Shown piece after piece: positions 8,560-17,473 of a stretch of DNA of 64,000 nt. Position numbers and translations under genes: made by a program. The stretch's first letter is position 1. Each line of letters begins with the position of its first letter. The notes beneath the pieces were generated by a model that was not told the DNA's origin, ran no database searches, and worked only from the letters and a program-made list of their open reading frames with translations. The stretch covers positions 807,017 to 871,016 of the forward strand of contig NZ_JXOJ01000002.1 of NCBI RefSeq assembly GCF_001017125.1. Direction: 5' to 3'. This stretch comes from Methanoculleus sediminis. GTDB lineage: Archaea > Halobacteriota > Methanomicrobia > Methanomicrobiales > Methanoculleaceae.

Positions 8560-9030
8560 ATGCGCCATAGTGACGCCGGCTACGGGAATCCGGGCGTGGT
8601 CGAGGAGCGGATCGGCTATACCTTCAAGGATCGTTCGCTCCTCGAACGGGCGCTCACCCGCCTCGCCTACACCCTGGAGGCAGGCCTCCCTCCGGACGCC
8701 CACATGGACGCTCTCGCCACCCTCGGCGATGCGGTCATCAACGTCGCGGTGGTGGAGGCGGTGGTCGCGGGCGGGGCGCACGACAAGGGAGCGATCACCA
8801 ACGAGAAGATGAACCTGGTGAACATGACCCGGCTCCGCGGGCTCGCGGAGGGCCTCGACCTCGCGGACTACGTCCGCTGGGGAAAAGGGGAGGCCGCCCA
8901 GAGGGTCTGGACCTCCGGCCGGGTCCTCGCCGAGTGCCTGGAAGCCCTCGTCGGCGCCGTCTACCTGGACGGCGGGATGGGTGCGGCCGCGGGAGTGCTC
9001 CGGCGGCTCGGGCTCACGGAGAAGGCGTAA
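8560..9030 (+). CDS. RNase III-like domain protein with altered active site
   Basis: 156 residues holding one RNase III catalytic domain (FKDRSLLERALTRLAY, HMDALATLGDAVINV, LAECLEALVGAVYLDGG) and no dsRNA-binding domain. Compared with the E. coli signature HNERLEFLGD, the first Glu is Asp50 and the second Glu (E41) is Ala53; Asp57 is kept. In the second half Asp114 is Glu125 and Glu117 is Glu128. Two or three metal ligands are therefore changed, so activity is uncertain. Its last 17 bases overlap the convergent permease gene. Confidence 0.75.
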   Translation: MRHSDAGYGNPGVVEERIGYTFKDRSLLERALTRLAYTLEAGLPPDAHMDALATLGDAVINVAVVEAVVAGGAHDKGAITNEKMNLVNMTRLRGLAEGLDLADYVRWGKGEAAQRVWTSGRVLAECLEALVGAVYLDGGMGAAAGVLRRLGLTEKA

Positions 9031-10309
9031 CCCCTTCTTCTCTCTCCTCCCCCGGTGCCGGAACCCCCGCCGGCGGCCGCATCAGGAGCCAGGCGACGCC
9101 GAACCCCGCCGCCGCGAGGGCCGCGACCCACGGGAAGACCCCGAGGTAGGTTCCGGTCGCCGTCCGGATGAACCCCGCGAGCTGCGGCCCGGCGATGGCG
9201 CCTGCGCCGTAGGCGAGGAAGACGACCCCGTAGCAGCGCGGGTAGTCGCACGTCCCGAAGTAGGAGGCCGTCGCCGTCGGCGCGATCGCAAGCCAGCCTC
9301 CGAGGCAGCCCCAGAGGACGGCGAACGCGACGACGTAGGCCGGCACACCCGGTGCGAGCCACATCAGGACGGACGCCGCCGCAATCAGACCAAACGTCAG
9401 CATCGCCGTCTTCTGCGCCGATATCCGGTCGGCAAGCCCGCCGAATGCCGGCCGGCCCAGCCCGTTGAAGACGGCGAAGAACCCGACGAGGAGCGTCGCG
9501 AGCCCCGCGTCCACCCCGGCGAGTTCGGTCCCGACCGGTTTTGCAATCGAGATCGCCATCAGCCCCGCGAGGCAGCCGACGAAGTAGCAGGCGAAGAGCC
9601 CGTAGAACGTCCCCGTCCGGAGCATCCCTCTCCGGTCGCACTCGCAGACCGGCGTCGTTCCGACCCCGGGCGCGGGCGCCGACCAGCCCGCCGGCCGCCA
9701 GCCCTCCGGCGGGAACCGGAGCGGCAGGGCCGAGAGAACCAGGACGGCGATCAGCGCGGCGCCGAAGATCCGGAACGTCGCCATGACCCCGTAGGCGGCG
9801 ATCAGGGCTCCTGCGGCGTTCGCGGTGACGAAGGCCGAGAACCCGAACCCGAGGAGGGCGAGCCCGACGGCAAGACCCCGCCGGTCCGGGAACCATCGGG
9901 CGGCCACGGCGACCGGCGCCCCGTAGGCGATCCCGACACCGAGGCCGCCGATAACGCCGTAGACGACGTAGAGTGCCTCGACCGACGTCGCCGTCGAGGC
10001 GAGGAGCCACCCGAGGCCGGTGAGGAGCCCGCCGACGACCGTCACCTTCCGCGGGCCGTAGCGCTCGATGTACTTCCCGGCGAGCGGCATGGCTATCGCG
10101 AAGAAGGCGAGGAAGACCGAGAACGGGAGGAGAACCTCCGCCGCCGTCACCTCCCGGCCGAGCGTCGCGGTGAAGTGCGCCGCAAGCGGCGCGACGAAGA
10201 CGCTCCAGGAGTAAATGCTCCCGAGGCAGAGGTTGACGACGAGGCCGAGGGCGACGAGCCCCCACCGCCCCTTCTCCGCAGGCAGGCCGAAGATCGTTGT
10301 ATCCGGCAT
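9014..10309 (-). CDS. MFS transporter, oxalate/formate antiporter (OFA) family
   Basis: 431 residues with about 12 membrane helices and OFA-type marks: LCLGSIYSWSVFVAPL in helix 1, PLAGKYIERYGPRKV between helices 2 and 3, and GLGVGIAYGAPVAVAARWFPDRRGLAVGLA. It follows acs by 6 bases on the same strand and is surely cotranscribed. Since acs activates acetate, the permease likely moves acetate or another small carboxylate, which is inference from the operon. OFA proteins elsewhere exchange oxalate, formate or similar acids. Confidence 0.9.
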   Translation of the reverse strand: MPDTTIFGLPAEKGRWGLVALGLVVNLCLGSIYSWSVFVAPLAAHFTATLGREVTAAEVLLPFSVFLAFFAIAMPLAGKYIERYGPRKVTVVGGLLTGLGWLLASTATSVEALYVVYGVIGGLGVGIAYGAPVAVAARWFPDRRGLAVGLALLGFGFSAFVTANAAGALIAAYGVMATFRIFGAALIAVLVLSALPLRFPPEGWRPAGWSAPAPGVGTTPVCECDRRGMLRTGTFYGLFACYFVGCLAGLMAISIAKPVGTELAGVDAGLATLLVGFFAVFNGLGRPAFGGLADRISAQKTAMLTFGLIAAASVLMWLAPGVPAYVVAFAVLWGCLGGWLAIAPTATASYFGTCDYPRCYGVVFLAYGAGAIAGPQLAGFIRTATGTYLGVFPWVAALAAAGFGVAWLLMRPPAGVPAPGEEREEGVTPSP

Positions 10310-10315
10310 GGCCGT

Positions 10316-12205
10316 CTACTCCTCCAGGGTGGAGATGTCGCCCGGGTCCATGCCGAGCTCGCGGGCTTTCAAGACCCGGCGCATGATCTTGCCGCTCCGG
10401 GTCTTCGGGAGCCTGTCCATGAACTCGAACTCGGCCGGAACCGCGACCGGCCCGAGGCTCTTACGGACGTGGCGGGCGAGGTCGTCGGTGAGGCCGTCGC
10501 CGGAGTTCACCCCCACGCGGAGGGTGACGAACGCCTTGATGACGTTCCCTTTCAGGGAATCGGGTTTCCCGATGACCGCCGCCTCCGCCACCGCGTCGTG
10601 GGAGACGAGGGCGCTCTCGACCTCGGCCGTCCCGATGTTGTGCCCGGCAACGACGATCAGGTCGTCGGCCCGGCCGAGGACCATGATGTAGCCGTCCTCG
10701 TCCTTCACCGCGAGGTCGCCCGCGGTGTAGCACCCCGGGATGGTCTTCCAGTAGGTGCAGTAGCGCTCGTCGTTGCCGTGAACCGTCCGGAGCATCGCCG
10801 GCCAGGGCTCCCGGATGACCAGGAACCCGCCGGTGCCGGGGGGAACGGGTTTCCCCGTCCTGTCGACGACGTCCACGACGGCGCCCGGGATGGGCTTTCC
10901 GGCGAACCCAGGCTTCATCGGCTCGCCGATCATCGTGGTCACCATGTGCATTCCGGTCTCGGTCTGCCACCAGGTATCCACGACCGGGCACCGCCCGCCG
11001 CCGATCGCGCGGTAGTACCACTCGAACGCCTCCGGGTTGAGCGGTTCGCCGACCGAGCCGAGCACCCGGAGCGTCGAGAGGTCGTACTTCGCCGGCCACC
11101 CGTCGCCGTAGCGCATGAACATCCGGATGGCCGTCGGCGCGGTGTAGAAGATCGTCACCCCGAGGTCCTGGACCAGCTGCCAGTATGCGCCCGGATCCGG
11201 GTAATCCGGCGTTCCTTCGGCGAGGACGACGGTCGTGCCGACCTCGAGCGGGCCGTAGACGATGTAGCTGTGGCCGGTGATCCAGCCGGTGTCGGCGGTG
11301 CACCAGTAGACGTCGTCCTCCTTGACGTCGAAGACGTGGCGGGTGGTGTAGTAGGTTCCGACCGCGTAGCCGCCGCAGGTGTGCACGATGCCTTTCGGCG
11401 CACCGGTCGAGCCGCTGGTATACAGGATGAAGAGCGGGTCTTCCGAATCCATCGGTTCGGCCGGGCAGTCGGGTGCGGCGCGGGCCACCAGATCGGCGTA
11501 GTCGACCTCCCGGCCGGGGTCGAGTTCGACGGCCGGGGTCTCGCGCCGGAGGACGACGACCTTCTCGACGCCCGGTGTGTGGGCGAGCGCCTCGCTCGCG
11601 AGTTCACGGAGCGGGACGGTCTTTCCCCGGCGATAGCCGACGTCCGCGGTGACGAGGACCTTCGCCTCGGCATCGTTGATCCGCATCGCGAGCGCATCGG
11701 GTCCGAACCCGCCGAAGACCACCGAGTGGACGGCCCCGATCCGGGCGCAGGCGAGCATCGCGACGACCTGCTCGGGGACGAGCGGCATGTAGATGCAGAC
11801 CCGGTCGCCCTTACCGACCCCGAGGGACTTCAGGCCGTTTGCAAACCGCATCACCTCGCGGTGCAGGGCCTCGTAGGAGAGGATCCGCTTCTCTCCGCTC
11901 TCCCCGTGCCAGACGATCGCCGGCTTATCCTTCCGGCCGCCGGCGACGTGGCGGTCCAGGCAGCTCGTGGTGATGTTCAGTTTTCCGTTGACGAACCACT
12001 TCGCGTAGGGGTAGTTCCACTCCCTCACCCGGTCCCAGGGCTCGAACCAGTCGAGCTCGCGGGCGACCCGGTCCCAGAACCCTTCCGGGTCGCGCAGGAA
12101 CTCGCTGTAGGCCTGCGTGTAGTCCGGCGTCCAGGCGGTCGCCTTGCACCGGGGGTCGGGGTAGTAGCACTTCTCTTCCAGTTTCACGGCAAATGTCTCT
12201 GCCAT
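10316..12205 (-). CDS. acs: Acetate-CoA ligase (AMP-forming acetyl-CoA synthetase)
   Basis: 629 residues, full length for Acs. Marks in order: ACS N-terminal segment (WFVNGKLNITTSCLDRHV), LFILYTSGSTGAPKGIVHT (AMP-binding P-loop), DTGWITGHSYIVYGPL, VDTWWQTETGMH, and the C-terminal LPKTRSGKIMRRVLK with the Lys that is acetylated in homologues. It makes acetyl-CoA from acetate, ATP and CoA in the cytoplasm, for carbon assimilation in a methanogen that needs acetate. First gene of a two-gene operon with the OFA permease. The likely promoter is about 150 bases upstream, so the leader is long. Confidence 0.96.
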   Translation of the reverse strand: MAETFAVKLEEKCYYPDPRCKATAWTPDYTQAYSEFLRDPEGFWDRVARELDWFEPWDRVREWNYPYAKWFVNGKLNITTSCLDRHVAGGRKDKPAIVWHGESGEKRILSYEALHREVMRFANGLKSLGVGKGDRVCIYMPLVPEQVVAMLACARIGAVHSVVFGGFGPDALAMRINDAEAKVLVTADVGYRRGKTVPLRELASEALAHTPGVEKVVVLRRETPAVELDPGREVDYADLVARAAPDCPAEPMDSEDPLFILYTSGSTGAPKGIVHTCGGYAVGTYYTTRHVFDVKEDDVYWCTADTGWITGHSYIVYGPLEVGTTVVLAEGTPDYPDPGAYWQLVQDLGVTIFYTAPTAIRMFMRYGDGWPAKYDLSTLRVLGSVGEPLNPEAFEWYYRAIGGGRCPVVDTWWQTETGMHMVTTMIGEPMKPGFAGKPIPGAVVDVVDRTGKPVPPGTGGFLVIREPWPAMLRTVHGNDERYCTYWKTIPGCYTAGDLAVKDEDGYIMVLGRADDLIVVAGHNIGTAEVESALVSHDAVAEAAVIGKPDSLKGNVIKAFVTLRVGVNSGDGLTDDLARHVRKSLGPVAVPAEFEFMDRLPKTRSGKIMRRVLKARELGMDPGDISTLEE

Positions 12206-12516
12206 TTCTCTTCATCCGTCTTCATTCATCATCCGGGCCGGTTTTTGCAGCCCGTAATCGTGCTACCGATGCTTACCGGTCGCCGGCAGGCGGTGCCGGT
12301 CCCCGCGGGGCGTAACCATCGCAGACCTCTTCTCTGCGTGGCCGTCCTGAATTTTACACGATTAATAATGTATAATGTGTGATAAACTTTGCGGTCTCCG
12401 GGACAACAGAAATCGGTCCGGGGGTGGAAGGCGGGGTTTGCATGAAGGACGCGGAGGGGCGGATGCCGGTCTCCGGTCTGCCCCCAATCCGCAGATGTCA
12501 AAAAAGGATGAGTCCT
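12206..12516. other. Gap holding the acs promoter and long leader
   Basis: No gene seen in 311 bases. On the minus strand an AT-rich patch at about 12355-12390 (GTTTATCACACATTATACAT and beyond) is the likely acs promoter, which puts transcription start near 12340-12350 and a leader of about 140 bases before the acs ATG. At about 12462-12491 lies an imperfect hairpin (GGGGCGGA with TCTGCCCC, enclosing CCGG-TCT-CCGG) that could end the cobN transcript. Confidence 0.5.
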
Positions 12517-15500
12517 TCACCGTCGCTTAAGCCAGAACCCGGCGGCTATTGCGCCGACGACCAGGATAACCAGCACCACGGGAATGAGGGGCGTGCTGGT
12601 GGTCGGATTGTCCACCGCATCCTGTACCTCCCGCATCACGTGGCCGCTCACCTCCTGCGCGGCCTTTGCCACATCGCCGGCCATTTTATCGACGGTCTTC
12701 CCGATCCCCGATGCATCCGTCGTGTTGGTGACCTGATCTCCCGTGCCGGAAGGAATCGGTGTGAACGTGGGGAGCGCCGAAGAGGAGGAGCGGGAGGATG
12801 GACGCTTGCCGCTGCTGCTGGAATCGGGTGCCTGGGGTGCGGGGATCTGGCTCTGGATGTAGGCCTCCAGCTGGAGGTTGCCGCAGGTGTGGTGGCAGCA
12901 TGTCACCCCGTGGAACTCGACCGACTGCTGGAACTCCTGTGCGAGGTGCTGCAGGACATCGGCATCGGGGTTCCAGTAGCCCTTTCTGGCGGCATCCAGC
13001 ATCCTTGCGGCAATCGACTGATATGCGTAGGGATTGCGTGCATCGAGGAACTCTTTCAGGCCGAGGTCATACTGATCCTCGGCGTATGTCTCGTAGACGC
13101 TGTCCCACATCTCCTCGGTGATGAGATCCGGCATGGTGACGTCCCAGATCCACATATTTTCCACGAATGCCTCCATATAGCGGGCTCCGTCGAAGCCCTG
13201 TTCCATCATTCCTTTTATCCATTCGGGATTCAGGTACCGGGAACGGAGATCGCGGCTGACGAAGTGCTGGAGTGTCTCTAATTTCTGGTTCTGCGCGTCC
13301 CGCTGGTTATTGATATACATATCGGGAGAGATTCCGGATACGCTCTTCACCGCCAGGTTCAGCCCCCCGAAGTAGGCCGCAACCATCGGGTGCTCCAGTG
13401 TTCCGTAGACGTTGGATGTCCTGGAGAAGACGGCAGAGTCCACATCGCCCAGGTTTGCACGGAAGACGTCGGCATACTGCTCTCCCCAGATCGTACTCCC
13501 GTAGACGTAGCCCATCCGGTTGATGTAGAGTTCGGCGAGATCTTCGGTGCTGCTCCAGGTGTCGGTGGCCCCGATGGCGTGCTCTATGCCGGGGGTGTAC
13601 GAGTCCGGCGGCGGGCAGAAGATGCGGGAGGCTGCAAGTTCCCTTGCGGTCTCCTCATCATACCCCTGATTGAGGAGTTCCTGGTAGATCGCTGCGGTAT
13701 GTTCGCGGACATAGTTCGGTGTGGCGCCGTCGTCGGCAGCGGCGGCAATTCGCACCGCTTTATCGATCAGGAGTAATTTACTGGCATACATGTCCCTGTA
13801 CGAGCCCGACGTGACGACAAGTACGTCGATACGGGGGCGGCCGAGTTCCGCGGACGGGATCAGTTCCACATCGTCCACGCGGCCGTAGTTGTTCCATACG
13901 GGCCTGACGCCGAGAAGGTAGAGGATCTCAGCCTCCATCGTTCCCTGGTGGCGCGATGTCTCGATCGACCAGAGCAGGAACGCGACCTTGTCGGGATACG
14001 TTCCGTGCGATGCAATGTGCGTCGCGAGCAGTTCATCCCCGAGCGTCTGTCCGACCGTCCAGGCGGCGTGGGTAGGAATGATCCGGTCGTCGAAGGTACA
14101 GAGGTTTCTGCCGGTCGGGAGCGCGTCCGGATTGCGTATCGGGTCGCCGTTCGGGCCGGGAGGGATGTACTTCGCCTCGAGGGCATCCAGGATACGCGGT
14201 ATCTCGATGCTGCAGCCTTCGATCCGGTTCCTGTAGTCCAGTGCCCGGTTGAGGTCGGCGGTGACGTCCGCATGCGCGGCGCCCAGGAACGTTACCTGCG
14301 CGTCCGCCGGAGATGCGCCGTTGATGACCACTTCGGCGAGGAGTTCCAGGCGGTTCTCTTCGCTGCCGCCGGCCGCAGCGACGTGATCGGCGAACGGGGC
14401 GCCCAGCATGCCGTCTATCATGGCGACGAGCTGTTCGCCTGCCGGCACCTCGCCGAGCGTGTGCGAACCGTAGGGCATGAACGTGGTCTTCAGTTCCAGC
14501 AGGTATTCGTCCAGATCGTCGACAAAGACATCAAATGCGGCAACATTGCCTTCCAGAGCCGCCAGGTCGGCACCGAGATCCGTATCGAGATCGAGTTCCT
14601 CGACAGTGGCGATGATCTCGGACCGGTACTCGGCCTTTACGGCCTCGTCAACGACCGTCCGGTAATTGGTGATGGTTTCGTCAAGGTCGGCGAGCGGGCC
14701 GTAAAGGCCCGACGGAACGATGGTCGGGGTCAGGAAGTCGACAATCGCCATGTTTGCACGGCGCCGATCGAAGATCCCTTCCGCATCCATCGGAAGCACG
14801 TGGACGTGCGGCATGTCGCCCATCAAAAGAGCCCCCCAATCGTCTGCGGCAAGCCCTGATTCTTTTCCGGGCATCATCTCGATGCTGCTGAAGATGGAGA
14901 AGATGGCGTCGGCCCCGTATACTCGGTCCATGTAGTAGTAGAAGGCCAGACACTGGTGTGTCGGAGGAATCGACCCGTCGTGATACATCACGTCGGTATC
15001 CTGGTTCCAGCCCCACATCGGGTCCGGCACGAGCAGGACGTTGCCAAACTGGATCGTCGGGATGACCAGGGAACGCACTCCTCCGTCCTCGTATACCATG
15101 ATCTCGCCGGGGGGTTCGCCCCAGATATCGATCATCTCCTGGCGTTTTGTAGCGGGCAGTTCGTTGAACCATGCGAGGTACTGGCTTTCCGGGATCAGGA
15201 TCACGTTGCCGGCCTCGACGCGGCTATCCAGCTCTTCCTGTGCCCAGGTTCCGATATTGTAGCCCTGCGTCGCCATCAGGTCGGCAAGTTCGTCCGCATC
15301 GGGCAGCTGGCCGGTGCCGAGGTCGTATCCCCGGTCCTGCATCGCCCCGAGCAGGCTGGCAAGGCTTGCCTGCGCGTTGAGGTAATAGTCGATGTCGGCG
15401 CCCACGGTCGCCCGCCCTCCTTCGGCGCTGTAATACGGGATGACGATCTTCTTCTCCGCATTGGCGGTTCGGTGCAGGTTCACCCAACCGAGTGTGCGCT

Positions 15501-16989
15501 CCGTCAGCCACGCAACCTGGTCGTCGAACGGCTTGTAGTAGAGTTCGGCCGTGACGGGATCGAGCTCCTTGCCCGTGACGACGATGGGTTCGATGACGCC
15601 GTCGAGTTCCGCCATGACCAGCTGGTATGCCTGCTCCGGCCCGACACCGTGGGGGCTCTCTCTCCAGGTCGTTTCGTTGACGTCGTAAAAGAGCCTGACG
15701 GCGTTAAGCACCGGGACGTTGAGATATTGCAGGTTCTCGACTCCTCTCTCGGGGTCGGAGTAGTCGAGCCGGGAACCCTTCGAGATGAGCACGGCGGTAT
15801 CGATGAGCACCGCTCCGTTGTTGTCCAGGAAGTAGCCGATTCGTATCGGGTCCTTGTAGTGGTAGGTGGCTACGATAACGTTGACGTCCTTCTCTTCAAA
15901 TGAACGAACCAGAGCGTCGATCATGGGGCCGTCCCGGTCCATATACTTGTACTCGCCGGTGATGATGCCGACGGTCGGACGCGTTGCGTCGTATCTGCCG
16001 GAAGCGCTGTACCAGTCCAGGTACTCTGCCGACGTTGCGAAGATATTGGGGGCGTCGGGGTGATAGATGCCGTAGACCGGCCGCTCCTGGGGAGGCGCCA
16101 CGTCTGTCGTAATGTTACAGTACGTGACTCCTATGTAGCGTGCCAGGTTCTCGAAGTTCGTATCGGATGGATATTCGAGGTAGGCGGCGATCTCGGCAAC
16201 GGCCGGATCGGACGGGTCGACGGTGTGCAGGTTGTAACTCTCTACGAGCGGCCCGCAGGCGATGACGACGCTCCCGTTATCCCGTGCGTCCTCTACGGTA
16301 TCTCTGATGGCCTCGACGACCGGTGCGTCCAGGTTTGAGAGCAGGATGACGTCGTTTCCGTCGAGATTGAAGGAGAGATCTTCGTTCGATCTGCCAAGGT
16401 ATACGGAGATGTCCATCATCGACTGGATTGTAGAATTACCGGAAACCGATGTCATGCTCGCGACCTCGGATGTGCGGGAGAAGACGTACGCGATTCCTGG
16501 TCTGCCGGGCTGCGGGACGGGATCTGCAAGGTCGTGGCCGGCCCCGTAGAACCGGTTGTCCAGGGCCAGGAGGAGTTGTTCGAGGTTTGCTTCGCCGCCG
16601 TAGAGCCAGTATTGCCGCAGAACTTCATCTGCAGGGATACCGAAGGTCACGCCTTCGGGGAGATGGCAGGTAATTGCCGTGGCGTTCGGGTTCAGCGTGC
16701 TGTTGATGTGGGCAACGGTATCGTTGCCGATGGAAGCGGCGAAGATGGAGAGATCTTCGGAGAAGTCGTGCAGCATTGCCTCTTCTTCGGAGAAGGGCGT
16801 GATGTTTAGCGGAAGGCTCCCGTTCATGTTCATGATCGCTACCCGCCTTTGATCGTCGCTCGTGATGATCACGATCGAGTTCGTTTCATTCTGCACTGTC
16901 TCTCCACCCGCTACGGGTGCGATCAGGAGGAGGACAATCAAGATCAATGCAAACAGACTGTATAACTGGCTTTTTCGTTTAACTCTCAT
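12517..16989 (-). CDS. Extracellular membrane-anchored CobN-like chelatase
   Basis: 1490 residues of the CobN/magnesium-chelatase H-subunit family. It has features that cytoplasmic CobN lacks: an N-terminal signal peptide (SLFALILIVLLLIAPVAGG) and, at the C-terminus, a Ser/Pro-rich linker, a membrane helix (IPVVLVILVVGAIAAGF) and LKRR. The catalytic body would thus be outside the cell on a C-terminal anchor. CobN marks include MGDMPHVHVLPMDAEGIFDRRRA and MVAAYFGGLNLAVKSVSG. A Cys/His cluster CCHHTCGN near residue 1360 could hold a metal. It is last in an operon with ExbB-like, ExbD-like and DUF2162 genes, with its own promoter in a 142-base gap. Likely role: metal or porphinoid handling at the surface. 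Confidence 0.85.
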   Translation of the reverse strand: MRVKRKSQLYSLFALILIVLLLIAPVAGGETVQNETNSIVIITSDDQRRVAIMNMNGSLPLNITPFSEEEAMLHDFSEDLSIFAASIGNDTVAHINSTLNPNATAITCHLPEGVTFGIPADEVLRQYWLYGGEANLEQLLLALDNRFYGAGHDLADPVPQPGRPGIAYVFSRTSEVASMTSVSGNSTIQSMMDISVYLGRSNEDLSFNLDGNDVILLSNLDAPVVEAIRDTVEDARDNGSVVIACGPLVESYNLHTVDPSDPAVAEIAAYLEYPSDTNFENLARYIGVTYCNITTDVAPPQERPVYGIYHPDAPNIFATSAEYLDWYSASGRYDATRPTVGIITGEYKYMDRDGPMIDALVRSFEEKDVNVIVATYHYKDPIRIGYFLDNNGAVLIDTAVLISKGSRLDYSDPERGVENLQYLNVPVLNAVRLFYDVNETTWRESPHGVGPEQAYQLVMAELDGVIEPIVVTGKELDPVTAELYYKPFDDQVAWLTERTLGWVNLHRTANAEKKIVIPYYSAEGGRATVGADIDYYLNAQASLASLLGAMQDRGYDLGTGQLPDADELADLMATQGYNIGTWAQEELDSRVEAGNVILIPESQYLAWFNELPATKRQEMIDIWGEPPGEIMVYEDGGVRSLVIPTIQFGNVLLVPDPMWGWNQDTDVMYHDGSIPPTHQCLAFYYYMDRVYGADAIFSIFSSIEMMPGKESGLAADDWGALLMGDMPHVHVLPMDAEGIFDRRRANMAIVDFLTPTIVPSGLYGPLADLDETITNYRTVVDEAVKAEYRSEIIATVEELDLDTDLGADLAALEGNVAAFDVFVDDLDEYLLELKTTFMPYGSHTLGEVPAGEQLVAMIDGMLGAPFADHVAAAGGSEENRLELLAEVVINGASPADAQVTFLGAAHADVTADLNRALDYRNRIEGCSIEIPRILDALEAKYIPPGPNGDPIRNPDALPTGRNLCTFDDRIIPTHAAWTVGQTLGDELLATHIASHGTYPDKVAFLLWSIETSRHQGTMEAEILYLLGVRPVWNNYGRVDDVELIPSAELGRPRIDVLVVTSGSYRDMYASKLLLIDKAVRIAAAADDGATPNYVREHTAAIYQELLNQGYDEETARELAASRIFCPPPDSYTPGIEHAIGATDTWSSTEDLAELYINRMGYVYGSTIWGEQYADVFRANLGDVDSAVFSRTSNVYGTLEHPMVAAYFGGLNLAVKSVSGISPDMYINNQRDAQNQKLETLQHFVSRDLRSRYLNPEWIKGMMEQGFDGARYMEAFVENMWIWDVTMPDLITEEMWDSVYETYAEDQYDLGLKEFLDARNPYAYQSIAARMLDAARKGYWNPDADVLQHLAQEFQQSVEFHGVTCCHHTCGNLQLEAYIQSQIPAPQAPDSSSSGKRPSSRSSSSALPTFTPIPSGTGDQVTNTTDASGIGKTVDKMAGDVAKAAQEVSGHVMREVQDAVDNPTTSTPLIPVVLVILVVGAIAAGFWLKRR

Positions 16990-17058
16990 AATCTGGCCTC
17001 TTTTCTTCCCGGCGCTCCTCTTTTCGGCCGGGTAGATAGTAAAGTAATGTTTAGGTAG

Positions 17059-17086
17059 ATCAAGTACGCTTGATTGCTAATATACG
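17059..17086 (-). promoter_or_regulatory. Promoter with palindrome before the cobN-like gene
   Basis: On the minus strand a TATA-like CGTATATTAG (17077-17086) is followed at once by ATCAAG-CGTA-CTTGAT (17059-17074), a 6-bp inverted repeat around 4 bases. Transcription start would fall near 17055, so the repeat overlaps the core promoter as a repressor site would. It lies in the 142-base gap between the ExbD-like gene and the cobN-like gene, so the large gene may be controlled apart from the three upstream genes. Confidence 0.45.
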
Positions 17087-17131
17087 TTACGCATCGAAGC
17101 GGCGGAAGAGGCCGGTTTCTGGATAAAAGAG

Positions 17132-17473
17132 TTAGTTATCCGCGTCCCCGTCGTCGGGAACGTAAATGATCTCGCCGCTCTCCAGACGGTACGCCGTGCC
17201 CATGCGGCTGCCCTGGCCGCCGGCAAGTTCCTCGGTCATATTCAGCACCTTGAGCGTCTTGCCTTCCTTGATGATGATCTGCATATTCGGCTGTCCCGGG
17301 TTTTTCACCACCGTGAGGTCCGCTTCATCGTCGAGGAGCTCGGGAACGTTGTAGGCGACGACGAGCGCGACCAGGAGGGCGACGGCGAAGACCATAGCGA
17401 CGTCAAAGAGGTTGGCGACGCCGGAGAGAGGGTCTTCGTCCTCGTCGTCGAGGATGATGCGTCGTCTTCTCAT
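17132..17473 (-). CDS. DUF2149 protein, ExbD/TolR-like single-helix subunit
   Basis: 113 residues; ATG at 17473 overlaps the stop of the ExbB-like gene (ATGA), preferred over a longer frame to 17524. After a charged start (RRRRIILDDEDED) comes one membrane helix, NLFDVAMVFAVALLVALVV, with Asp24 at its start. This resembles the FIDVMLVLLIIFMV helix of ExbD, where the Asp carries protons. A short outer domain follows (NMQIIIKEGKTLKVLNM, ESGEIIYVPDDGDADN). DUF2149 has no assigned function; the ExbD-like reading is inference from the Asp and the neighbour. Confidence 0.8.
   Translation of the reverse strand: MRRRRIILDDEDEDPLSGVANLFDVAMVFAVALLVALVVAYNVPELLDDEADLTVVKNPGQPNMQIIIKEGKTLKVLNMTEELAGGQGSRMGTAYRLESGEIIYVPDDGDADN

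Noticed and set aside
8981-12382. A 1133-codon open frame on the plus strand
   Set aside because: It is antisense to the OFA permease and acs, is highly Arg/Asp/Gly/Pro-rich, and has no domain. In high-GC genes the opposite strand is often open by codon bias.
16990-17131. A cobalamin riboswitch before the cobN-like gene
   Set aside because: No B12-box-like text; the gap shows a TATA box and a short palindrome, and B12 riboswitches are not expected in archaea.
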